Source: Acidaminococcus sp. (GTDB lineage Bacteria > Bacillota > Negativicutes > Acidaminococcales > Acidaminococcaceae). Taken from it: DNA of 64,000 nucleotides. The position numbers were made by a program, and so were the translations under genes. The stretch spans positions 2,810,946-2,874,945 of the forward strand of contig JAKVOM010000001.1 of NCBI GenBank assembly GCA_022482815.1. Direction: 5' to 3'. Below are positions 53,586-61,434 of the stretch, piece by piece (position 1 is the first letter of the stretch; every line of letters starts with the position of its first letter). The notes below the pieces were generated by a model that saw only the letters and a program-made list of their open reading frames with translations, ran no database searches and was not told the origin of the DNA.

Positions 53586-54956
53586 TTATTTTTCGCGGTG
53601 CTTCTTCGCCCATCCCGCGAGGTTGATCTGCTTGCTCCGGCCGACTGCCAGTGCGTCTTCCGGCACATTCTTGGTAATAGTGGATCCGGCAGCTACATAA
53701 CTGCCCTTGCCAATCGTCACAGGAGCCACGAGGTTGCTGTTGCAGCCGACGAAAGCGTTATCCTCAATGGTCGTGCGGTGTTTCGTCTTGCCGTCGTAAT
53801 TGACAGTAATCGTGCCGCAGCCCATGTTGACGCCGCTGCCGATATCGCTGTCGCCGATATACTGCAGATGCGGCAGCTTCGTTCCTTCACCGACGTTGGA
53901 ATTTTTCACTTCGACAAAGTTGCCGACCTTTACGCCGTCATGAATGACCGTATTGGGACGGAGATGATCATAAGGTCCCATCTTGACATCATTACCCACT
54001 TTGGCATCGTGAGCATACACAAACTGGATATGCGTTCCGTCTCCCACTGTTACATTGGTGAAACGAACTTCCGGTCCGATTTCGCAGTCTTCCCCGATAA
54101 CCGTATTTCCTTCCAGCATCGTAAAAGGCTGGATAATGGTATCACGGCCAATCTTGACACCCTTTTCGATAAAGGTACTGGCGGGATCGATGATGGTCAC
54201 GCCTTCATCCATCAGATGGCCCAGGATTCGTTCGTTCATAACTTTCTGCGCCACAGCGAGCTGACGGCGGGAATTAACACCCATGACCATATCAAAGTCC
54301 TGGGTTTTGATGCCGGCCACAGCACGGCCCTTGTGCAGGCATTCCGTCAGAATATCTGTCAGATAGTACTCATGCTGGGCATTATCATCAGAAAGATTTT
54401 CAAGCAGTTCGAACAAGAGCGGCATCTCTACACAATAGATGCCGGTGTTGATTTCATGGATGTGACGCTGCTCTTCCGTAGCATCCTTTTCCTCTACAAT
54501 ACCCGTTACGCGTCCTGCCGTATCACGCAGGATACGTCCGTACCCGAAAGGATTGGGGGCATCGGCCGTGAGGACACTCACGCCGGCACCGCTCTGAAGA
54601 TGCCTCTCGTAGAATTTCTTCAGTTCGGAGCCTTCCAGGAGCGGAGTATCTCCGCAGAGAATCAAAGCGGTTCCGGACTGACCGCCTAACAGGTCACGAG
54701 CCTGCAGTACAGCATGACCCGTACCGAGCTGTTCTTTTTGAATCGCAACTCTTGCCCGTTCTCCTAAAAATTCCGTCACTTTTTCGGAACCAAAACCAAC
54801 GATGACAATCTCGTCATCGGCTCCCGCTTCATCCGCCGCATCAAGCACATGTTCGAGCATGGGCTTGCCGGAAAGTTTATGAAGCACCTTAGGGAGTTTG
54901 GATTTCATCCGTGTTCCCTTTCCGGCTGCTAAGATGATGGCAGCTAATTCAGACAT
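53586..54956 (-). CDS. glmU: Bifunctional UDP-N-acetylglucosamine pyrophosphorylase / glucosamine-1-phosphate acetyltransferase
   Basis: About 456 aa. The N-terminal uridyltransferase has LAAGKGTRMKSKLPKVLH. The C-terminal left-handed beta-helix has hexapeptide repeats and ends with the active-site region NYDGKTKHRTTIEDNAFVG. It produces UDP-GlcNAc for peptidoglycan and lipopolysaccharide. AGGAGG lies 8 bases before the ATG at 54956, trimming ten codons from the long frame. Confidence 0.96.
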   Translation of the reverse strand: MSELAAIILAAGKGTRMKSKLPKVLHKLSGKPMLEHVLDAADEAGADDEIVIVGFGSEKVTEFLGERARVAIQKEQLGTGHAVLQARDLLGGQSGTALILCGDTPLLEGSELKKFYERHLQSGAGVSVLTADAPNPFGYGRILRDTAGRVTGIVEEKDATEEQRHIHEINTGIYCVEMPLLFELLENLSDDNAQHEYYLTDILTECLHKGRAVAGIKTQDFDMVMGVNSRRQLAVAQKVMNERILGHLMDEGVTIIDPASTFIEKGVKIGRDTIIQPFTMLEGNTVIGEDCEIGPEVRFTNVTVGDGTHIQFVYAHDAKVGNDVKMGPYDHLRPNTVIHDGVKVGNFVEVKNSNVGEGTKLPHLQYIGDSDIGSGVNMGCGTITVNYDGKTKHRTTIEDNAFVGCNSNLVAPVTIGKGSYVAAGSTITKNVPEDALAVGRSKQINLAGWAKKHREK

Positions 54957-55060
54957 ATTATGGACGCCTCCTATTTTTCTTACCACTCAGTTGCAAACTT
55001 TATTTCTGCCGCAGCAGAACAAAACAATAGCTCTGCCCTGTCTCCGGCGCTAGTTTTTTG

Positions 55061-55089
55061 AGTTTACCACGTCTGTCCGTTCATATCAA
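55061..55089 (-). promoter_or_regulatory. glmU promoter
   Basis: On the minus strand TTGATA (55084-55089), 17-base spacer, TAAACT (55061-55066). It is bracketed by a perfect 11-bp inverted repeat, AAAACAATAGC (55021-55031) and GCTATTGTTTT (55107-55117), which would allow looping or control. Confidence 0.55.
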
Positions 55090-55174
55090 GTTTTTCTTTG
55101 CGGGCTGCTATTGTTTTTCCACCGCCATACCTATCTGAAAATGGCAGATGGAAAGCCTTTCGCACCGGTTCCCA

Positions 55175-55987
55175 TCAAAGGACTTCCGGCACAATATCAA
55201 TGGCCTTTGTCACTTCATCCACGCCCTTCAGGGTAAGCAGCGAAGCGTAATCCTTTACGAGCTTCTTCGCAGGCTCTTTGGCGGCAATGAAGAGGTATAC
55301 ACCGACGACCTTGGCACCCACTTCTTCTGCCAGTTCGCACAATCCGCTGACTGTTCCGCCGGCACGCATAAAATCGTCTACGACAAGGACTCTTGCACCG
55401 TCCGGCAGAGCCTTCTTAGGCAGGGACATGGACTGGATTTTCTTCGTAGAACCACTGAGGTAGCTGATGCTGACAGCCGGGCCTTCGGTGATCCGGGCTT
55501 CCTTGCGGGCCATGACCATCGGAATATTAAAAGCCTTTGCCGTACTGAGAGCCAAAGGAATTCCCTTGGTTTCAACCGTCATGACGTACTCCGGTTTCAG
55601 CTCAATGGAGCGCTGCATAATGATTTCCCCCAGTCTTGAAACAATCTGAGGGTTCAGGATGATATCATTCATATAAATCATACCGCCCGGCAGCACTCTT
55701 TCCGGCACGTTAAGCCGCTCAGCCAGGTCTGTCAGAAACTGGGTATCGGACTTTGCCGTATGATAAGGAATGAAGCGAACGCCGCCGCTTGCGCCGGCTA
55801 CCGTTTCGATAATACCCAGATCGTACGCGGCAAGACCGTTCCTCACGGTCTGCACATCTTCACTCAGCGTGGACTTTGCCACGGTAAACTTCTCACAGAA
55901 ATAGGAAAAGGGAAAAAGCTGAAAAGGCTTATCCGTCAATTCCTTGGTTAATGCGACTATACGTTCCAACCTCTTTATTCTTGCCAT
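55175..55987 (-). CDS. purR: Pur operon repressor, PurR (Bacillus type)
   Basis: About 270 aa. N-terminal winged helix (residues 1-75), then a phosphoribosyltransferase-like effector domain with the PRPP loop VLVVDDFMRAGGT. In Bacillus it represses purine genes and is relieved by PRPP. The start at 55987 gives MARIKRLERI. It follows the GntR gene by 5 bases. No PurBox was recognised in the window. Confidence 0.93.
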   Translation of the reverse strand: MARIKRLERIVALTKELTDKPFQLFPFSYFCEKFTVAKSTLSEDVQTVRNGLAAYDLGIIETVAGASGGVRFIPYHTAKSDTQFLTDLAERLNVPERVLPGGMIYMNDIILNPQIVSRLGEIIMQRSIELKPEYVMTVETKGIPLALSTAKAFNIPMVMARKEARITEGPAVSISYLSGSTKKIQSMSLPKKALPDGARVLVVDDFMRAGGTVSGLCELAEEVGAKVVGVYLFIAAKEPAKKLVKDYASLLTLKGVDEVTKAIDIVPEVL

Positions 55988-55992
55988 ATCCT

Positions 55993-56709
55993 TCACTCTT
56001 TCCCGTTTACTTTGGCCTTCTTATCAGGGCTCTTATATTGCTCCTCAATAATTCGTAATACCGTTCTTTCCGCATTTTCCATATGAGTCCGGACCGCGCG
56101 CTGTGCTTTTTCTACATCCCGCTGTGCAATTGCATCTACAATAGCCCGATGCTCCAGCAGCATTTCGTCCAGACGGCCGGGGTACGGCAGCGAACGGGCA
56201 CGGATGCTCGTGATCTGCTGACGCAGGGTACTGATGATATTCATGCACCGCTTGTTGCGGCTGGCTTTATAAATCACGTCGTGGAACTGCGTATCCAGTT
56301 CTACGATTTTCTGGTAATCGAGTTTTGCCACGGCATCTTTCATGGCAATGAGATACTTGTCCATTTCCTCAATTTCCGGTTTCTCGATACGCTCTGCCGC
56401 GAGACCTGCCGCCAGTGCCTCCAGGGCTGAACGGATCTCGTACACCTCGTTGATATCCTGGATAGAAATATCCGCTACATAAGCGCCGCGGCGCGGAATC
56501 ATAACCACAAGCCCCTCCTGCTCGAGGTTACGGATAGCTTCCCGAATCGGTGTCCGGCTGACGCCCAGTTCCGATGCCAGATGGGATTCCATCAGCCGCA
56601 TGCCGGCTGGGAAATCCCCTTTCAAAATTGCTTCCCGAATGTTTTCTATTACTACATCCCGCAGAGGCTTATACGTATCCAAGGGAATCTGCCTCAACTG
56701 CTTAACCAT
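55993..56709 (-). CDS. GntR-family regulator with FCD domain
   Basis: 238 aa. N-terminal winged HTH (LMESHLASELGVSRTPIREAIRNLEQEGLV), then an all-helical FCD ligand domain (FadR group) with metal- or acid-binding His residues (FHDVIYKAS, LLEHRAIVDAI). It overlaps ispE by 8 bases and precedes purR, so it is inserted in an otherwise conserved ispE-purR order. Its targets are unknown; organic or amino acid catabolism is usual for the family. Confidence 0.9.
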   Translation of the reverse strand: MVKQLRQIPLDTYKPLRDVVIENIREAILKGDFPAGMRLMESHLASELGVSRTPIREAIRNLEQEGLVVMIPRRGAYVADISIQDINEVYEIRSALEALAAGLAAERIEKPEIEEMDKYLIAMKDAVAKLDYQKIVELDTQFHDVIYKASRNKRCMNIISTLRQQITSIRARSLPYPGRLDEMLLEHRAIVDAIAQRDVEKAQRAVRTHMENAERTVLRIIEEQYKSPDKKAKVNGKE

Positions 56710-57565
56710 AGTATTCCTCCTCCGTATGTGCTGTTTCCACCTGTGCTCCAGGATATTCTTTACTCAGGATTTGTTTGATACCCTCCGCTGCTTTTTCCGA
56801 TTCGGCCAGTCCGAATAAAGTCGGGCCGCTGCCGCTCATCAGCACTTTTTCGCAGCCTGCTGCCAGAAGAGATTCCTTCATTTGCTGCAGGATACCGTAC
56901 TTTCTGAGTGTTACATCTTCCAAATCATTTTGCAGTGCTTCTACAAGTGCCCTACGGGAATGCTTCCCGATAGCCTCCACGCAGGCCTCTACGTCCGTCT
57001 GCCTGCGATTCGGCACACTGTCTATGGCCTTGTAGACCGCGGCCGTCGAAACCGCCAGGTCAGCCGGCTTGACAAGCGTCAGCCAAAGTTGCGGTGCAGC
57101 AGGGAGAACTTCCATCTTCTCTCCCCTGCCTCTGGCACGCTGGGTACCTCCCGCAATGCAGAACGGCACGTCGCTGCCAATTTCCGCAGCTGCTTCTTCC
57201 AATGCTTTCCGCGATAAAGGACAATCAAACATACGATTCAGTCCCCGCAGGGCAGCTGCCGCGTCCGTACTGCCCCCGGCAAGACCAGCTGCCACAAAGA
57301 TTTTCTTATCCAAAGCAATCTTTACATCAGGCTTGATTCCTGTCCGCTCCCGGAAAACGACAGCTGCTTTATAAATCAGGTTGTCTTTGCCGCAGGAAAG
57401 TACCGTATCATTCGAAGTCAGTTCAAAATGGTCCGCCGGTTCGAATGTGAGCACATCTGCCAGGGAAATGCTCTGCATGACCATATCGACTTCATGAAAC
57501 CCATCACTGCGGCGATTCATTACACGCAGGGCCAAATTGATTTTGCCGCGGGCAATTTCCTTCAT
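56702..57565 (-). CDS. ispE: 4-diphosphocytidyl-2-C-methyl-D-erythritol kinase
   Basis: About 287 aa GHMP kinase of the MEP isoprenoid pathway. The start segment ARGKINLALRV, the ATP loop GLAGGSTDAAAALRGLN and the C-terminal MSGSGPTLFGL are diagnostic. GGAGG lies 6 bases before the ATG at 57565. It is the first gene of the ispE-gntR-purR run. Confidence 0.95.
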   Translation of the reverse strand: MKEIARGKINLALRVMNRRSDGFHEVDMVMQSISLADVLTFEPADHFELTSNDTVLSCGKDNLIYKAAVVFRERTGIKPDVKIALDKKIFVAAGLAGGSTDAAAALRGLNRMFDCPLSRKALEEAAAEIGSDVPFCIAGGTQRARGRGEKMEVLPAAPQLWLTLVKPADLAVSTAAVYKAIDSVPNRRQTDVEACVEAIGKHSRRALVEALQNDLEDVTLRKYGILQQMKESLLAAGCEKVLMSGSGPTLFGLAESEKAAEGIKQILSKEYPGAQVETAHTEEEYYG

Positions 57566-57720
57566 CATGAGCCTCCAGCGCTGATACACTGCCCATGTCC
57601 CGTTTTTCATAAGAAACAGACCGCACCCCCTGCAGCCTGTTCTTTTTTAAACAAATACTTTTGAATTTTCAAACAGGTTCGTATGAACAGTCAGCACATC
57701 CTTAATTGTATTATGTATTC

Positions 57721-57749
57721 ATTGTACATTGAAAATGACTGCTTAGCAA
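57721..57749 (-). promoter_or_regulatory. ispE promoter
   Basis: On the minus strand TTGCTA (57744-57749), 17-base spacer, TACAAT (57721-57726). Toward the YitT gene, an inverted repeat TGAACAAT (57758-57765) / ATTGTTCA (57785-57792) may be an operator. The gap 57566-57867 holds nothing else recognised. Confidence 0.6.
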
Positions 57750-57867
57750 GAGAAAACTGAACAATTATTGAATTTTTTCATCCAATTGTTCAATTCATTT
57801 TGTCCACCTGTCATAGTACAAAAAATATGATACAATGAGGAGAACATCTCGAAAGCTGGTGATAGCA

Positions 57868-58740
57868 ATGAAGAACAATTTTATTAAGTATTTCAACCTG
57901 GTGCTCGGCTGTTTCCTCATGGCAATTTCCATTAACTGCTTTCTCATACAAGATCATTTTCTATCCGGAGGTCTGGCGGGATTATGCATGATTTTCTATT
58001 ATCTCTTCGGCTGGCCCGTCGGTATTTTAAGCTTGGTTTTAAATATTCCGCTCTTTCTCCTTGCGTATCGTTTCATGAGCAAGCGGTTTCTTGTGGACAG
58101 CTTCATTGGAACTGTCTTCTTTTCTGTCATACTGGATGCAACTGCCTTTCTCTCCCAAACTACCTACGTCGATAATCCCCTGCTTGCCTGCATTGCCGGC
58201 GGCGTGACCGAAGGGATTGGTGCAGCCCTCATTTACCGTGTGGACGGGTCGACGGGCGGTATCGATATTCTGGGATTTCTTTTTAAAAAATATAAGAATA
58301 TCAGTATCAGTACGACTGTCTTTATTTTCAATGCCATTGTCGTTGCCGCAGCCATTGTCTTTGTAGGGCTGGAACCTGTTCTCTACAGTATGGTCATCTT
58401 CTATATATCCTTTAAAGCGACGAACTTTGTCATGGTCGGCTTTGATTACAAAAAGAGTGTGATTATCATCAGTCAGCATAATGATGTCATCGGGCAGCGC
58501 ATCATGGATGAAGTCAACCGCGGCATCACGCTGCTGCACGGTCAGGGCGGTTATACAAAAAGACATACGAGGATTATCCTTGTTGTAGTCAAGCTGACAC
58601 AGCTGAACCGTCTCACACGTATTGTGAATGAAGTGGATCCGGCGGCCTTTGTGCTCGTGCAGGATGCCAACGATGTTTTCGGGCGCGGCTTTACGCAGCC
58701 TGATTTGATTCTCCCCATGCCGGAAGAAAAGGAAAAATAA
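57868..58740 (+). CDS. YitT-family membrane protein (DUF161/DUF2179)
   Basis: About 290 aa: five or six N-terminal hydrophobic segments with FLSGGLAGLCMI and GSTGGIDILGFL repeats, then a cytoplasmic DUF2179 domain (roughly residues 210-280; RGITLLHGQGGYTKRHTRII). The family is widespread in Firmicutes; a transport role is suspected but not established. The start is uncertain: ATG 57868 gives the usual N-terminus, with only a weak GGTGA ahead of it. It ends at repeat copy F. Confidence 0.82.
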   Translation: MKNNFIKYFNLVLGCFLMAISINCFLIQDHFLSGGLAGLCMIFYYLFGWPVGILSLVLNIPLFLLAYRFMSKRFLVDSFIGTVFFSVILDATAFLSQTTYVDNPLLACIAGGVTEGIGAALIYRVDGSTGGIDILGFLFKKYKNISISTTVFIFNAIVVAAAIVFVGLEPVLYSMVIFYISFKATNFVMVGFDYKKSVIIISQHNDVIGQRIMDEVNRGITLLHGQGGYTKRHTRIILVVVKLTQLNRLTRIVNEVDPAAFVLVQDANDVFGRGFTQPDLILPMPEEKEK

Positions 58741-58742
58741 AT

Positions 58743-58860
58743 AAAAGTGGCTGTGAAATCATGCGTACACATTATTTCACAGCCACTTTTACGCAGGTCG
58801 CCGGTTGATATGGCCGCGGGTCGCCTAAGAGAACAAAATCGTTATGGCAATTTTGAAAAA
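58743..58860 (+). repeat. Dispersed repeat fragment, copy F, with terminator
   Basis: Terminator hairpin AAAAGTGGCTGTGAAAT...ATTTCACAGCCACTTTT (58743-58790), then ACGCAGGTCGCCGGTTGATATGGCCGCGGGTCGCC, with a short insertion relative to copy E, and AACAAAATCG...CAATTTTG. The remainder of the element is missing. It ends the YitT transcript. Confidence 0.7.
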
Positions 58861-58895
58861 TAAAAGCTTAACTTGCCTGACAAATAATAAAAAGA

Positions 58896-58950
58896 AAAAC
58901 AGGAGCTCTGAAGAAATACATAGTGAAATTTCTTCATAGCTCCCGTTTTA
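58896..58950. terminator. Second hairpin between the YitT gene and gltS
   Basis: Arms AAAAC-AGGAGCT-TGAAGAAAT and ATTTCTTCA-AGCTCC-GTTTT, imperfect, with T residues to the right. Related in style to the TGAAGAAAT stems at 15852 and 3937. Confidence 0.6.
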
Positions 58951-58979
58951 TTTTCTCAGCGCATTGCTTGAGGGCCTAA

Positions 58980-59010
58980 AAAAAGCTGCCGCATGCCGCG
59001 GCAGCTTTTT
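58980..59010 (-). terminator. gltS terminator
   Basis: Perfect 13-bp arms (58980-58992, 58998-59010; AAAAAGCTGCCGC) with a 5-base loop, 10 bases past the gltS stop. Confidence 0.85.
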
Positions 59011-59020
59011 GCCCGATTTA

Positions 59021-60223
59021 TTATTTGAAGATGTTTACGAAGACCATGATGATACTGGAGTTTACGAAATCGATGAACATAGCCCCGACCAGTGGCACAC
59101 AGAAAAATGCGCGGGTAGAAGGACCAAACACGCTCGTAACAGCACTCATGTTGGCCATAGCGTTCGGCGTAGCGCCCATACCGAAACCGCAGACTGCGGA
59201 AACTTCAACGGCGGCATCGTAGTTGCGGCCCATGGCGTTGAAGACCACGTAGTACGTGAAGAGAGCCATCAGTACAATCTGAGCTACGGCAATCATGGAG
59301 AGGGCACCGGCAATATCGAACAGTTCCCAAATTCTCATACTCATGAGAGCCATGGACAGGAAAATGTTCAGCCCGACGTCACCGACAGTCTGGATTTCAG
59401 GAAGCGGTACTTCGATGTTTTTATTGATATCGGAGAGGTTACGAATAATTGCTGCAATAATCATGGAGCTGATGTACCCAGGGAATACCAGACCTACACT
59501 CTTAAAGAAGTTAGCCAAAATTGTTCCGACACCCATGGCCAGCAGGATTTCGCCGGTAGCTGCCATGAATTTTTCCGGAACCATCGGGATGACGGCTTTT
59601 TCTTCCATACTGGAAGCCTGTTCCTGAACTTCCACGACTTCTTCTTCGTGACTCTTCAGGTTGTACTTACGAATCAGTTTCGTAGCAATCGGCCCGCCCA
59701 TGAGAGATCCGGCAATCAGGCCGAACGTTGCCATAGCAATAGCCACCGTGTTGGCACGGGCCACACCCATGGATTCAAACAAAGGTCCGAAAGCCCCGGA
59801 AGTACCATGACCGCCGACCAGTGGAATAGAACCGGCGCACAAGCCAAGCAGCGGATGCAGTCCGAATACCTTGGCAAGAGAGGTACCGATGATATCCTGG
59901 CAAATAATCAGAATGGCACAGATGATTGTCAGAATCAATACGTCACGCCCGCCTTTTTTCAGGAGTGCAATACTTGCCGTAAAGCCGATGCTCGTAAAGA
60001 ACATATTCATAAAAAAGCTTTGCTGAGCCGTGTCGAGCTTCACCACGCCGATGCCGGATTGATGCAGGGCGAGGTTAAGCAACGCAAAAATGAGACCACC
60101 AATAACAGGGTTAGGAATGCAATAAGTCCGAAATGGTTTGATACGTGCTTTTAAATATTTTCCGAGATAGTACAGGAAAATACCTACAGCCATTGTTTGG
60201 TACGAATTTAACGCAAGTGTCAT
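59021..60223 (-). CDS. gltS: Sodium/glutamate symporter
   Basis: 400 aa, ESS family. Two inverted halves contain the re-entrant signatures GSIPLVGGHGTSGAFGP and, in the C-terminal half, GFGMGATPNAMANM. It imports glutamate with Na+, which fits a glutamate-fermenting lifestyle. GGGAGG is 12 bases from the ATG, rather far. It is monocistronic. Confidence 0.96.
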   Translation of the reverse strand: MTLALNSYQTMAVGIFLYYLGKYLKARIKPFRTYCIPNPVIGGLIFALLNLALHQSGIGVVKLDTAQQSFFMNMFFTSIGFTASIALLKKGGRDVLILTIICAILIICQDIIGTSLAKVFGLHPLLGLCAGSIPLVGGHGTSGAFGPLFESMGVARANTVAIAMATFGLIAGSLMGGPIATKLIRKYNLKSHEEEVVEVQEQASSMEEKAVIPMVPEKFMAATGEILLAMGVGTILANFFKSVGLVFPGYISSMIIAAIIRNLSDINKNIEVPLPEIQTVGDVGLNIFLSMALMSMRIWELFDIAGALSMIAVAQIVLMALFTYYVVFNAMGRNYDAAVEVSAVCGFGMGATPNAMANMSAVTSVFGPSTRAFFCVPLVGAMFIDFVNSSIIMVFVNIFK

Positions 60224-60343
60224 GTTGGAAAAATCCTCCCTTTCCTTCGGGAACTTTTGTTTCAGTAAACTGTTTCGAATTCATTCAAATCAGTGTCTTT
60301 CCCAGCATGGGACCACTGAAACAAGAATGTGTTTCCTTAAATC

Positions 60344-61423
60344 TTAAGATTTTCCTACAAGACAGATGAGAATCTCCTCCAGGCGTTCCCAGTCTCTTCC
60401 GTTCTTCCGGGAATCCATCTGCATATGAGCAAGATCCACCAGCCACTTTTCCAATGCCTCCGGCTGATACCGCCGCGTGTCTTCAATAGCAAGTTTTGCT
60501 ACGTAAGGGTTCAGTTTAAGACGCGAAGCAATCGTATCCTGCCGGGCTCCCTGGCTCATCATTTCCCTCACTTGAAGCAGCCGCTTCACTTCGTTGTAGA
60601 CTAGACCTACACTCAGTGGGAAAAGCGCTCTGCCGTGACTCCGCACTTTTTTCTGCTGTACCGTCAATGCTTCCAGCACCTGAGGCAGATTTCTCTTACC
60701 CACCGCGTTGCTCAGGGCAAAATTAGAAATCTCAGGAAGCTGCGAGAACATCTGATTGACATCGTCAGCTGTCCAGATTTTACGTTTTCCTGCATACAGG
60801 GCTATCTTCCCAATTTCCTGCTGCAGAAAAAGGAGAGGCACGTCACCGGAAAGTGCAGCATACTGTTCTATGAGGTCCTGTGCCTGGGCGTCAAACCGGG
60901 CTCCATAGCGGTCAGCCTGCTCCGCAAGCCACGGGCGAAGGCGGTACGATTTGAGTGAGGCGCACTCAACCGTCACTGCGGTTTTGCTCATGTTTTTGTA
61001 GAAAGCAGACCGCTTATCCAGTTTGGCACACTGACAAAGGACGTAAGAATAGGCCGGCACATCCGTCAAAAGAGAGACGAATTCCTGTAGTTCTTTGGAG
61101 CTGCGCTTATGAGGCGCCTCCTTATCCGTCTTGATCTCAGCCTTTTTCTTCTCTAAAATTTTTGGACTATCTATCACAATCCAGTTCAAACCGCCAAAAA
61201 AAGAAGAGGAATTGACTGCCTCCCGTAAGTCCGTTACATTAAAAGCCCCCTGAAATGGCCACGAATTCAGTTCCTCGCCTTCGTGTTCGGCGAGAATCTT
61301 CTCCTTCATCGCTGTTTCGATGGCTTTTTTGTAATATTCCTCATCCCCCCAGGCCACCACGACATGTGGACAGGGAGTTTTTTTATGCAGTTCTTTTAAG
61401 AATTGTTCTGCTGTGATATTCAT
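60344..61423 (-). CDS. holA: DNA polymerase III, delta subunit
   Basis: 359 aa clamp-loader subunit that opens the sliding clamp. The N-terminal PHVVVAWGDEEYYKKAIE segment, the central FVSLLTDVPAYSYVLC and the helical C-terminus match HolA. It follows comEC by 11 bases, the standard comEA-comEC-holA arrangement. Confidence 0.9.
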   Translation of the reverse strand: MNITAEQFLKELHKKTPCPHVVVAWGDEEYYKKAIETAMKEKILAEHEGEELNSWPFQGAFNVTDLREAVNSSSFFGGLNWIVIDSPKILEKKKAEIKTDKEAPHKRSSKELQEFVSLLTDVPAYSYVLCQCAKLDKRSAFYKNMSKTAVTVECASLKSYRLRPWLAEQADRYGARFDAQAQDLIEQYAALSGDVPLLFLQQEIGKIALYAGKRKIWTADDVNQMFSQLPEISNFALSNAVGKRNLPQVLEALTVQQKKVRSHGRALFPLSVGLVYNEVKRLLQVREMMSQGARQDTIASRLKLNPYVAKLAIEDTRRYQPEALEKWLVDLAHMQMDSRKNGRDWERLEEILICLVGKS

Positions 61424-61434
61424 CCAAATAACTC

